In this document: positions 1-6,219 of the stretch, in pieces | Layout of the letters: every line of letters begins with the position of its first letter | Position numbering within the stretch: the stretch's first letter is position 1 | Made by a program: the position numbers and the translations under genes | Notes under the pieces: model-generated | The model's input: only the letters and a program-made list of their open reading frames with translations | The model's database searches: none | What the model was told of the DNA's origin: nothing | Assembly (NCBI GenBank): GCA_947175455.1 | Contig: CAMWMW010000117.1 | Coordinates: 1 to 6,265, forward strand | Length of the DNA: 6,265 bases | DNA from: an uncultured Porphyromonadaceae bacterium | GTDB taxonomy: Bacteria > Bacteroidota > Bacteroidia > Bacteroidales > Muribaculaceae | Direction: 5' to 3'

Positions 1-138
1 AAAGATTTCACAAGCTATTTCTCGCTGCCTGTCAAAGTATCGCCCTCGCAGAGCGGAAAAGGATCTGTCACATTCCGGTTCGCTTCTGACGACGAGCTCC
101 ATCAGCTTGTGAAAATATTCGAGAGATTAAAACAATGA
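1..138 (+). CDS. parB: ParB chromosome-partitioning protein, C-terminal fragment
   Basis: This is the 3' end of a gene that begins before the window; 45 codons are visible, ending in TGA at 136-138. The peptide starts KDFTSYFSLPVKVSPS, continues through a Gly/Lys turn (SGKGSVTFRFAS) and ends DELHQLVKIFERLKQ. That pattern, a beta-strand, a GKG turn, a strand ending in FAS and a final amphipathic helix, matches the C-terminal dimerisation domain of chromosomal ParB/Spo0J proteins in Bacteroidota. ParB binds parS sites near the origin and works with ParA in chromosome segregation. The stop overlaps the next start as ATGA, so the two genes are probably translationally coupled. The identification rests on a short tail plus the conserved neighbour order (ParB, DUF5683, MltD). 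The CTP-binding and DNA-binding domains lie outside the window. Confidence 0.82.
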   Translation, partial: KDFTSYFSLPVKVSPSQSGKGSVTFRFASDDELHQLVKIFERLKQ

Positions 139-923
139 GTCAGGAAAATAAGAGGCGCAATATCAGGTTATTCGGCAGAAATATGCAACTTCGTCCCGCG
201 GAGTGCGGTCTGGTGGTGGTGTTGGTCGTTGTTCTCCTTTTCCCGTTCGATTACCTTGCTTTGCCTGTCAGGGCGCAGAGTGCGCCGCAGCCGCAGTCTC
301 CGGTTCTGCCTGATTCTGTGGTTTATGCAGATGCCGAGATTCTTGTAAAGGCGGGCGAGGTGACGGATTCGATACCACCTACGGAAGTCATTGCTGATGA
401 CTATCCCTATGGACTTGACGGCAAGATAGCTTTCAATCCCTCTCCGCAGAGGGCGGTGTGGCTGTCGGCATTGTGCCCGGGTTTAGGACAGATCTATAAC
501 AGACGCTACTGGAAGCTGCCGATTGTAGTGGGCGGATTCATGGGACTCGGTTACGCGACGAACTGGAACAATAACCAGTATCAGGATTATGTGCAAGGCT
601 ATCGGGATCTTGTCGACAGCGATCCCAATACGAAAAGCTACCTCGATTTCTTTCCGCCGACAGTGAATGAAAGCGACCTTGACACAGAATGGCTTACACG
701 CACGTTCAAGAGCCGTCGCGATTATTTCCGCAGAAACCGTGACCTGTGCATCATCTGCATTGTGGCGTTGTATCTGGTGTGTATGGTAGATGCATATATC
801 GACGCCTCTATGGCGCATTTCGACATCTCTCCCGATCTCTCGCTCGATATGAGTCCGACCCTGATGCTGCAGCCGGCATCGCGCAAACCGGCATTCGGAA
901 TCAACTGGGCGTTTACTTTTTAA
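135..923 (+). CDS. DUF5683 domain envelope protein
   Basis: A 262-residue protein of the DUF5683 family, found in Bacteroidota and commonly placed right after parB; its biochemical function is unknown to me. Residues 25-46 are strongly hydrophobic and followed by VRAQS, which reads as a signal peptide or N-terminal anchor. Residues 50-95 are a Pro/Asp/Glu-rich linker. The family core runs from about 101 to 148: NPSPQRAVWLSALCPGLGQ, then IYNRRYWKLPIVVGG. It is followed by an aromatic, Asn-rich stretch, a basic segment RRDYFRRNRD (194-203), a hydrophobic helix (204-220) and the conserved DAYIDASMAHFDIS (219-232). The first ATG overlaps the parB stop and was chosen for that coupling. An in-frame ATG at 183 (M17) would give a more usual signal-peptide length, so the true start is uncertain. 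The product probably sits in the inner membrane or periplasm. Confidence 0.85.
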   Translation: MSQENKRRNIRLFGRNMQLRPAECGLVVVLVVVLLFPFDYLALPVRAQSAPQPQSPVLPDSVVYADAEILVKAGEVTDSIPPTEVIADDYPYGLDGKIAFNPSPQRAVWLSALCPGLGQIYNRRYWKLPIVVGGFMGLGYATNWNNNQYQDYVQGYRDLVDSDPNTKSYLDFFPPTVNESDLDTEWLTRTFKSRRDYFRRNRDLCIICIVALYLVCMVDAYIDASMAHFDISPDLSLDMSPTLMLQPASRKPAFGINWAFTF

Positions 924-963
924 ACAGCTTATAACACGGCAGCCAGCCTAACGATATAGAATC

Positions 964-2679
964 ATGAAGAATAAGATACGTCATATGCTCATTCTGTGCG
1001 CAGTCGCCGCTACGGCTTTCCCGTCGGTTTCCGCACCGCAGAAAAAAGGCACAGTGCTTGATGTGAAGACAAGCATATCCGACAATAATATAGTCTATCC
1101 GGAAAGTTTCGAGGCGGATACGCGCAAAATGCTTGAAGGGTGGTATATGAAAAACTATATGGCGACCGATGACCGCTATAAGAGGGAGGGTGATACCCGC
1201 AACGATGACAAGACAATACGTGAGCGTCTCGCGAAACTCCCTACGGTGATCGAGATGCCCTACAACCAGATTGTAAGGTCTTATATCGACCGTTATACGC
1301 AGAAAGGTCGCGAGCAGGTCACAGTGCTTCTCGGTCTCAGCCATTATTATCTTCCTATCTTCGAGCAGGCTCTTGAGGAGCGGGGGCTTCCTCTTGAACT
1401 GAAATACCTTCCGGTGATAGAATCGGGTCTTGATCCCAATGCGGTCTCCAGACATGGAGCCACCGGACTGTGGCAGTTTATGATAGCGACGGCAAAAGGG
1501 CTGGGGATGGAAGTCAATTCGCTTGTAGACGAACGTCGCGACCCGTATCTTTCATCTAAAAAGGCAGCCCAGTATCTCAGCGATCTCTATGCTACCTACG
1601 GTGACTGGAGTCTTGCGATAGCTGCCTACAACTGTGGACCCGGGGCTGTAAACAAAGCCATCCGCCGTGCCGGAGGAGATCCCAGGCAACACGATTTCTG
1701 GTCGATATATAATTACCTTACGCCTGAAACGCGTGGATATGTGCCTATGTTCATAGCCGCGAACTACGTGATGAACTATTATCCGCAGCACAATATCAGT
1801 CCGGTGATTCCGACAAAACCTCTGATTACAGACACTCTGCAGATCTCGGACCGTGTGCATCTCAAGCAGATATCGGCAGTCCTTGATATTCCTGTAGATG
1901 AGTTGAGAGTCCTCAATCCTCAGTTCCGTGCCGATATTGTTCCCGGTTCTCCGGAACGTTCATATACACTTGTTCTTCCTTCCCAGCAGGTTCATGCATA
2001 CCTGATGAGTGAAAATGCGATAAAGGCTCATGATGCGGCAAAATATGCGCGTCGCGAAAACGTGGAACCGGGAGAAACCCCGATGCTTGCAGACAACACT
2101 ATTCCGGTAAGCGTTGCCGACACTGACCCTGAAGACAGTAGTCTTCCGGTTGCAGCGGCTTCCGCTTCGAAGGGTGTAAGGACAGTGACCCACAAGGTCA
2201 AGCCGGGAGAATCGCTTGCATCGATCGCACAGACATACAGTGTGACTCCCGAGCAGATCAAATCATGGAACAGTCTGCGCAGGAATGCCGTCAGAACAGG
2301 GCAGCTTTTGCGTATCAACACAGCTTCCGGAGAAGGGGAAACCGAGACGCTGACCGCTGATGCGAACGTGACTGCCGAAAGCTCAACGCGGGCATCGCAG
2401 CCTGCGGCTCCCGCCGCCCCGGTTAAATCGAGCGCATCTAAAACCAAAACCGCAAAAGCCAAGACTCCGGCAACTACAAGCCATAAGATAAAGAACGGCG
2501 AGAGTCTTAGCAGCATCTCCAAGAAATATGGTGTCAGCATAGCTGATCTCAAAAAGGCAAACGGCATGACCAACGACAATCTGAGTGCCGGAAAGACTTT
2601 GAAGATTCCGGCAAAATCAAGTGCCGGGTCAACAAAATCAAGCGGTAAAAAATCAACCAAAAAACGCCGTCGCAGATAA
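964..2679 (+). CDS. mltD: Secreted lytic murein transglycosylase with LysM repeats (MltD type)
   Basis: A 571-residue peptidoglycan lytic transglycosylase that should cleave the MurNAc-GlcNAc bond to give 1,6-anhydro ends. Residues 1-24 form a signal peptide (basic start, hydrophobic core, SVSA at the cut site). There is no lipobox, unlike the E. coli lipoprotein MltD. The SLT domain covers about 130-240: catalytic Glu153 in PVIESGLDP, then GATGLWQFM (165-173) and AYNCGPG (221-227), which are the family's diagnostic motifs. Residues 297-339 look like a degenerate LysM. Two clear LysM domains follow, about 409-451 (HKVKPGESLASIA) and 506-548 (HKIKNGESLSSIS), separated by a low-complexity Ala/Pro/Thr/Lys linker. 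The protein ends in a basic tail, KKSTKKRRRR. It lies 40 bases after the DUF5683 gene with no visible promoter, so it is probably cotranscribed. The start has no obvious Shine-Dalgarno, as is normal for the phylum. Confidence 0.93.
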   Translation: MKNKIRHMLILCAVAATAFPSVSAPQKKGTVLDVKTSISDNNIVYPESFEADTRKMLEGWYMKNYMATDDRYKREGDTRNDDKTIRERLAKLPTVIEMPYNQIVRSYIDRYTQKGREQVTVLLGLSHYYLPIFEQALEERGLPLELKYLPVIESGLDPNAVSRHGATGLWQFMIATAKGLGMEVNSLVDERRDPYLSSKKAAQYLSDLYATYGDWSLAIAAYNCGPGAVNKAIRRAGGDPRQHDFWSIYNYLTPETRGYVPMFIAANYVMNYYPQHNISPVIPTKPLITDTLQISDRVHLKQISAVLDIPVDELRVLNPQFRADIVPGSPERSYTLVLPSQQVHAYLMSENAIKAHDAAKYARRENVEPGETPMLADNTIPVSVADTDPEDSSLPVAAASASKGVRTVTHKVKPGESLASIAQTYSVTPEQIKSWNSLRRNAVRTGQLLRINTASGEGETETLTADANVTAESSTRASQPAAPAAPVKSSASKTKTAKAKTPATTSHKIKNGESLSSISKKYGVSIADLKKANGMTNDNLSAGKTLKIPAKSSAGSTKSSGKKSTKKRRRR

Positions 2680-2749
2680 TGCCGTATATCAGCCGTTGGT
2701 ATGGCAGCATATCAATTGCAGATAAGCCGTAATAACAGCGGAATAATTA

Positions 2750-2784
2750 ATTCCCCGACACTCCGATGGTGCCGGGGAATTTTT
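2750..2784 (+). terminator. Intrinsic terminator of the parB-DUF5683-mltD block
   Basis: ATTCCCCGACAC (2750-2761) pairs with GTGCCGGGGAAT (2769-2780): 11 of 12 positions match, with one A-C mismatch at 2758/2772 and a 7-base loop. The right arm runs into TTTTT (2780-2784). It lies about 70 bases after the mltD stop, as expected for a rho-independent terminator. On the other strand the trailing bases are TAATTATTC, so it might also act weakly there. Confidence 0.8.
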
Positions 2785-2790
2785 ACAAAT

Positions 2791-2814
2791 AAACTGATTT
2801 GCAAGTCAGTTTTT
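2791..2814 (-). terminator. Second hairpin, likely terminator of the minus-strand genes
   Basis: AAACTGA (2791-2797) pairs perfectly with TCAGTTT (2806-2812) around an 8-base loop. Read on the minus strand it comes about 30 bases after the LRR gene stop and is followed by a T-rich stretch (ATTTGTAAAAATT). Read on the plus strand it is followed by TT (2813-2814), giving an uninterrupted TTTTT at 2810-2814, so it could work in both directions. The 7-bp stem is AT-rich and weaker than the hairpin at 2750-2784. Confidence 0.5.
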
Positions 2815-2842
2815 AGATTATCTGGTTTTGAATCACTGGGTC

Positions 2843-4087
2843 TTAGAGACTTACTTTAGATGTCTTGTAGACTGTCTGCACGATGCAGATGCCTTTGGTC
2901 GAGATCTGAATCGCTGCCTCTCCGCCGGCAACCGTGCCTGTTGCTACAAGTGTGCCTGAAACATTGTAGACATTTACTACTGAGCCTTCAACGCCATTCT
3001 TCACGAATATGATGCCATTGGCGGCGTATATGCTCGTTTCTGCAGCCTCGAACTCGTTGACTGACGAACTCTCTGCTTCTACGATAGTCTTGAATTTCTT
3101 CCACTCGTCGTTAGTCTCGTATGCGTTTTTTGAACCTGCGGGAACAGTAAGAATGGCATCATACGCATCATCGGTAGGATAGAATGCTGTTGCCCCAAGT
3201 GTGGGAGGTGTGACTGCGAGGATAGAGACATTGGCGATCTTTGCCTGATTACGGAATGCCTCTGTGGTTATGGTCTTCAGAGAGGCTGGTAGTTTCACAT
3301 CTGTTATCTTGGCGAGTGATCTGGTGGAAATGGAGAAAACACGTTTGCCGATGGTCTCAAGGGCTGAGCAGCCGGTAAGATCCACGCTCGTTTCCTTGCC
3401 ATTAAGGAATGCCTGGTCTCCGATTGTGGTCAGAGATGCGCATCCCGACAGGTTTATCATGAGTGCCGATGCCTTGTTGTTTGCGAACGCGCTCTCTTCG
3501 ATTTCCTTGAGTGCGCTGCAGCCTGACAGATCAATAGTCACTTCTGTGACTCCTGCCTTCTGTGAGCAAGTGTTAAAAGCACTCACTCCGATTGACTCAA
3601 GTGATTTTAATCCTGAAAGATTGATGGCTTCGAGGAAATTGTTGCTCTGGAACGCCTCTCTCTGTATTGTCTTCAGATTGACGCAGGGAGAGAAATCGAT
3701 ATCGGCAGCGGATGTGTAGTCTACGGCATTCTCTGCAACCGATGTGATGCTTGCGGGCAACACCAGTTTTTTGATTGTTTCGTTTTTGTAGAGAGCCTCT
3801 TTGGGTAAAACATCTGCCGGATGTGTTATACCCTCGAGCGTTTCTTCGGCGACTTTCGCATCCTTGATGTCTAGTGTCTCCAGTGCTGTCAGAGTGTTGA
3901 TGAAGATGAAGTCCGTTTTGTTGACAGGACCTGACACAACAAGCTCAGTGACGGAAGTTTTTTCATCATCCGTAAGCAAAGTGGCGAGTGTTCCTGCCGA
4001 TGCAGGGGTTACTTTTTTACTTTGTGCCATTGCGGGAGTCATGCATAGCATGGCGAAAGCCACGGGGAGTAAAGATCTGATTTTCAT
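2843..4087 (-). CDS. BspA-like leucine-rich-repeat secreted protein with C-terminal sorting-like domain
   Basis: A 414-residue protein with a signal peptide (MKIRSLLPVAFAMLCMTPAMA, cut near residue 21-22). Residues 30-75 resemble the N-terminal cap of Bacteroidales BspA proteins (LATLLTD, then TELVVSGPVNKTDF and LETLDIKDAKV). Residues 108-278 carry seven BspA-type (LRR_5-like) repeats of the form hydrophobic-x-LSGC-x-x-L-x-x-I-x-x-x-AF. Residues 286-336 form the usual C-cap (TPPTLGATAF, LTVPAGSKNAY, WKKFKTI). Residues 352-414 look like a short beta-domain of the Por-secretion or type IX sorting-tail kind (VVNVYNVSGTLV, then STKGICIVQTVYKTSKVSL), with Cys where Tyr is common. Related proteins are exported or surface-exposed and bind host or matrix proteins, but this one's partner cannot be read from sequence. 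It starts 23 bases after the membrane-protein stop, so cotranscription is likely. The start context TTTATGAAA is typical for the phylum. Confidence 0.85.
   Translation of the reverse strand: MKIRSLLPVAFAMLCMTPAMAQSKKVTPASAGTLATLLTDDEKTSVTELVVSGPVNKTDFIFINTLTALETLDIKDAKVAEETLEGITHPADVLPKEALYKNETIKKLVLPASITSVAENAVDYTSAADIDFSPCVNLKTIQREAFQSNNFLEAINLSGLKSLESIGVSAFNTCSQKAGVTEVTIDLSGCSALKEIEESAFANNKASALMINLSGCASLTTIGDQAFLNGKETSVDLTGCSALETIGKRVFSISTRSLAKITDVKLPASLKTITTEAFRNQAKIANVSILAVTPPTLGATAFYPTDDAYDAILTVPAGSKNAYETNDEWKKFKTIVEAESSSVNEFEAAETSIYAANGIIFVKNGVEGSVVNVYNVSGTLVATGTVAGGEAAIQISTKGICIVQTVYKTSKVSL
3254..3766 (-). repeat. Tandem leucine-rich repeats inside the BspA-like gene
   Basis: Seven protein-level repeats lie at residues 108-122, 131-146, 155-171, 185-201, 211-227, 235-251 and 264-278, spaced 23 to 30 residues apart. 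Examples are IDLSGCSALKEIEESAF, INLSGCASLTTIGDQAF and VDLTGCSALETIGKRVF. The underlying codons differ widely between repeats (for example CTG TCA GGC TGC, CTG TCG GGA TGC, CTT ACC GGC TGC), so these are old repeats kept by selection rather than a recent DNA expansion. Confidence 0.8.
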
Positions 4088-4110
4088 AAATTCAATTTAT
4101 AATGAACTAA

Positions 4111-4977
4111 TTATTTATGTGTAGCATTTTTTGAACGGAAAAGGAAAACGGTGAAGAGAATCATGACCACAAGCATTATGACCAACTCCGTGCTGTATTT
4201 CATTGGTTCAATCCATATCTCGCGGAAAAGATCCCATCTTCCGAGTATCTCGACAAATGTCCAGAAGATTATCACGGTAGGCACCGCATAGCGGATAGCA
4301 TAACCTATGTGCTGTATCTTCATCAGTTTATAGAAAAGATATGCCGACCAGACGAGGCTGCCGAAAGCTATGAAGGCAGTCACGGGATGACGGTCGCCGA
4401 GAAGCTCATTGTCGTAGGCGAACATCAACACCAGATAACTTGTCCAGAGCAGCATATTGGTCTCCATGAATGTAGTGACAGAGTGATTTCTTACGGAGGA
4501 GTGGAGAGAATCGGCATGTTTGTTGATACCGAGTTTCTTCTGAATCCATGTGTAGAAGATGCAGCCTGTGCGCGTGCCAAAGATATAGAGCGTGCTGACT
4601 ATTGCCCAGAAACCTACCGACGACATGAGTATCAGGTATTCAGGTTTGGTCACAATCTCGCCATTCTCCATCAGCGGCGCCACCTCATAGCGGTGGGCAT
4701 AATAGACGAAGGTGAATTCTATCCAGCCTGTCCACACGAGCAGGGCACCGAAGAGTCCGGCAAATGTGGCGTGGGTGTCTTTTTTCATGTAGAAACCCCA
4801 GATTGCCAGGACAAGTCCTATGAGTCCGAGGATAAACGCAGCCGGAGTCAGCGCGCTTTCACCGAGTGTTTTTTCCATGATAATCATCGCCGCGTGCCCC
4901 AGAGGCATAGTGAAGAGAACTATCACAAACGCGGACAGCCCGATGAATCGGTGTTTTTTTTCTTTTGTCGGTTCCAT
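4111..4977 (-). CDS. Eight-helix integral membrane protein, function unknown
   Basis: A 288-residue protein that I do not recognise as a named family. About eight hydrophobic segments are visible: residues 11-33, 43-64, 70-94, 114-135, 170-189, 199-218, 227-246 and 263-280. A short basic N-terminus (TKEKKHR) precedes the first helix and the longest loop (136-168) carries KKLGINKH, so these two regions probably face the cytoplasm. Charged or polar residues lie within helices: His28 in MPLGHAAMII, Glu87 in TGWIEFTF, Glu172 in FMETNM and Glu243 in FVEILG. It starts 16 bases after the DUF4857 stop, in an A/T-only spacer, and ends 23 bases before the LRR start. The tight spacing suggests it works with the DUF4857 protein, perhaps as the membrane part of a transporter or a cofactor-handling complex; this is inference. 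No ATP-binding motif is present. The reading frame is intact. Confidence 0.82.
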   Translation of the reverse strand: MEPTKEKKHRFIGLSAFVIVLFTMPLGHAAMIIMEKTLGESALTPAAFILGLIGLVLAIWGFYMKKDTHATFAGLFGALLVWTGWIEFTFVYYAHRYEVAPLMENGEIVTKPEYLILMSSVGFWAIVSTLYIFGTRTGCIFYTWIQKKLGINKHADSLHSSVRNHSVTTFMETNMLLWTSYLVLMFAYDNELLGDRHPVTAFIAFGSLVWSAYLFYKLMKIQHIGYAIRYAVPTVIIFWTFVEILGRWDLFREIWIEPMKYSTELVIMLVVMILFTVFLFRSKNATHK

Positions 4978-4993
4978 ATTTTTAATTTAAATT

Positions 4994-6217
4994 TTAATAT
5001 TTTCTTGAAGGAAAGGCGAAGACAGCCACAAGGCCATAGATGCCCGCAGCCAGCACTATCAGAAGGTCAACGATGCCGGTGATTTTCCAGACCTTGCGCC
5101 TGCTGATAAACTTGATGATGAGGAAAAGTGCGGCGCAGATGAGATTCATCGGATAGAAATCTTTTACCGGATTCGGAATCGGGATGAAATGCGCCATTCC
5201 GGGAGTCAGCATTATCTTGAAGGGGAAGATGCTCTTTTCTCTCCGAGCCTCCTCCGACACACTGTAATGGTCGATTTCCTCAGTGTGTTCCGCCACTGGA
5301 TTATATTCCGGATCAAGAACATAGAGCGTGCTCTTGTTCTTGTCGTTGACTTTGTAGGTATTATAGAAATAATTGGATGAAAGAACATAACGCCCGTTTG
5401 TGTTCTTCATCGGGAGTTTATGGAGCACATAGTCGTGACCGAGCGCGTAGATGCCGTTGTCTTTTGTGAAGATATGGCAGAGGAGGTCGCCCGATGAATG
5501 ACATTTTATATTCTTCACCACCTCATCGAAAGGAATCTTTCTGACATAAGGGTTGCCCTTTGTCATTTTCAGATGGAAAATCTGACCATTTCCGTCAACA
5601 ATGAAATATCCGTCATCTTTCGATTTGATGGTTGACGGGATGCCATAGATTCCCTTGGCGGGCACTGAAAAACCGGCTTCCGTGAGAGCATTGTTGAAGA
5701 TTGCGCTCTTCTCTGCGTTTACTCTGAGGCTTCCGCAGTCAAGAAATTCAATTCCATGGGAATTGATGCGGAATACATCTTCGGGAAGGTTCACTCCTCT
5801 GCGTCCCGGTTCTGATTCAAAGAGGGGATTGAGCTGAAGGGTGAATGACGATTCAGCCAATAGCATGCCTCTCTTCACCATCTTGGTTATCTCAGGTGTC
5901 AGCTCAACGCCGTTGAGTGAATCCGGAAACTCACCCATTATATTCAGTCGCCGGGTGTTGTTGAAGGGGAGAAGTCTCATATATTCCTTCTCTTCCAGCT
6001 CTTTCCCTTTCGAGTCATAATATTTCATCTCCGATTTGTTCTCAAGGGTGTCGCCCTCCTCTCGTGAAATTATGAAATCGTGGGAAACCTCGCTGAAATA
6101 GATCATTGTCTTATAGGGGCGTTTCTCTACCGACTTCTGGTAAAATGCCGGAAGATAATATGCCATGGCGAATATGCCTGTCGCTATGAGTAATATTCTG
6201 ACTGTTTTCGACCACAT
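4994..6217 (-). CDS. DUF4857 domain membrane-anchored protein
   Basis: A 407-residue protein assigned to DUF4857 from remembered family features: the central stretch LPEDVFRINSHGIEFLD (144-160), KSAIF (170-174), AGFSVPAKGIYGIPST (181-196), DDGYFIVDGNGQIFHLK (201-217) and GNPYVRK (221-227). One helix sits at the N-terminus (residues 6-22) and two at the C-terminus (356-372 and 378-402). The roughly 330 residues between are probably extracytoplasmic and strand-rich, with DxNGQ-type turns like a beta-propeller or sensor fold. The function of the family is not known to me. I recall homologues next to ABC-type or other inner-membrane genes, which fits the eight-helix protein 16 bases downstream. 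The ATG at 6217 is supported by AAAGGAGA nine bases upstream. It is the first complete gene of the minus-strand set; further operon members may lie beyond the window. Confidence 0.85.
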   Translation of the reverse strand: MWSKTVRILLIATGIFAMAYYLPAFYQKSVEKRPYKTMIYFSEVSHDFIISREEGDTLENKSEMKYYDSKGKELEEKEYMRLLPFNNTRRLNIMGEFPDSLNGVELTPEITKMVKRGMLLAESSFTLQLNPLFESEPGRRGVNLPEDVFRINSHGIEFLDCGSLRVNAEKSAIFNNALTEAGFSVPAKGIYGIPSTIKSKDDGYFIVDGNGQIFHLKMTKGNPYVRKIPFDEVVKNIKCHSSGDLLCHIFTKDNGIYALGHDYVLHKLPMKNTNGRYVLSSNYFYNTYKVNDKNKSTLYVLDPEYNPVAEHTEEIDHYSVSEEARREKSIFPFKIMLTPGMAHFIPIPNPVKDFYPMNLICAALFLIIKFISRRKVWKITGIVDLLIVLAAGIYGLVAVFAFPSRKY

Positions 6218-6219
6218 GA

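Noticed and set aside
924..963. A possible separate promoter for mltD in the 40-base gap.
   Set aside because: No TAnnTTTG or TTTG element was found. The gap is short and the genes are collinear.
964..1035. Lipoprotein signal in MltD, because E. coli MltD is a lipoprotein.
   Set aside because: The only early Cys (residue 12) is preceded by Leu-Ile-Leu, not a lipobox, and the hydrophobic core continues past it. A type I signal peptide fits better.
913..1455. A 180-codon minus-strand frame opposite the DUF5683 end and mltD start.
   Set aside because: It overlaps the conserved SLT-domain coding sequence and shows no recognisable family features.
2028..2660. A 210-codon minus-strand frame opposite the LysM part of mltD.
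   Set aside because: It mirrors the Ala/Ser/Thr/Lys-rich linker and gives a Leu/Ala/Val-rich product without motifs. The plus-strand LysM domains are unambiguous.
4088..4125. A possible promoter for the LRR gene (TATAAATTG just before its start).
   Set aside because: It departs from the Bacteroidota TAnnTTTG element, lies too close to the ATG, and has no clear TTG box at the right distance. Cotranscription is simpler.
4309..5082. A 257-codon open frame on the plus strand opposite the eight-helix protein gene.
   Set aside because: Its translation is rich in His, Glu, Cys and Arg with no domain or hydrophobic pattern, while the minus strand encodes a coherent membrane protein. It is an antisense shadow.
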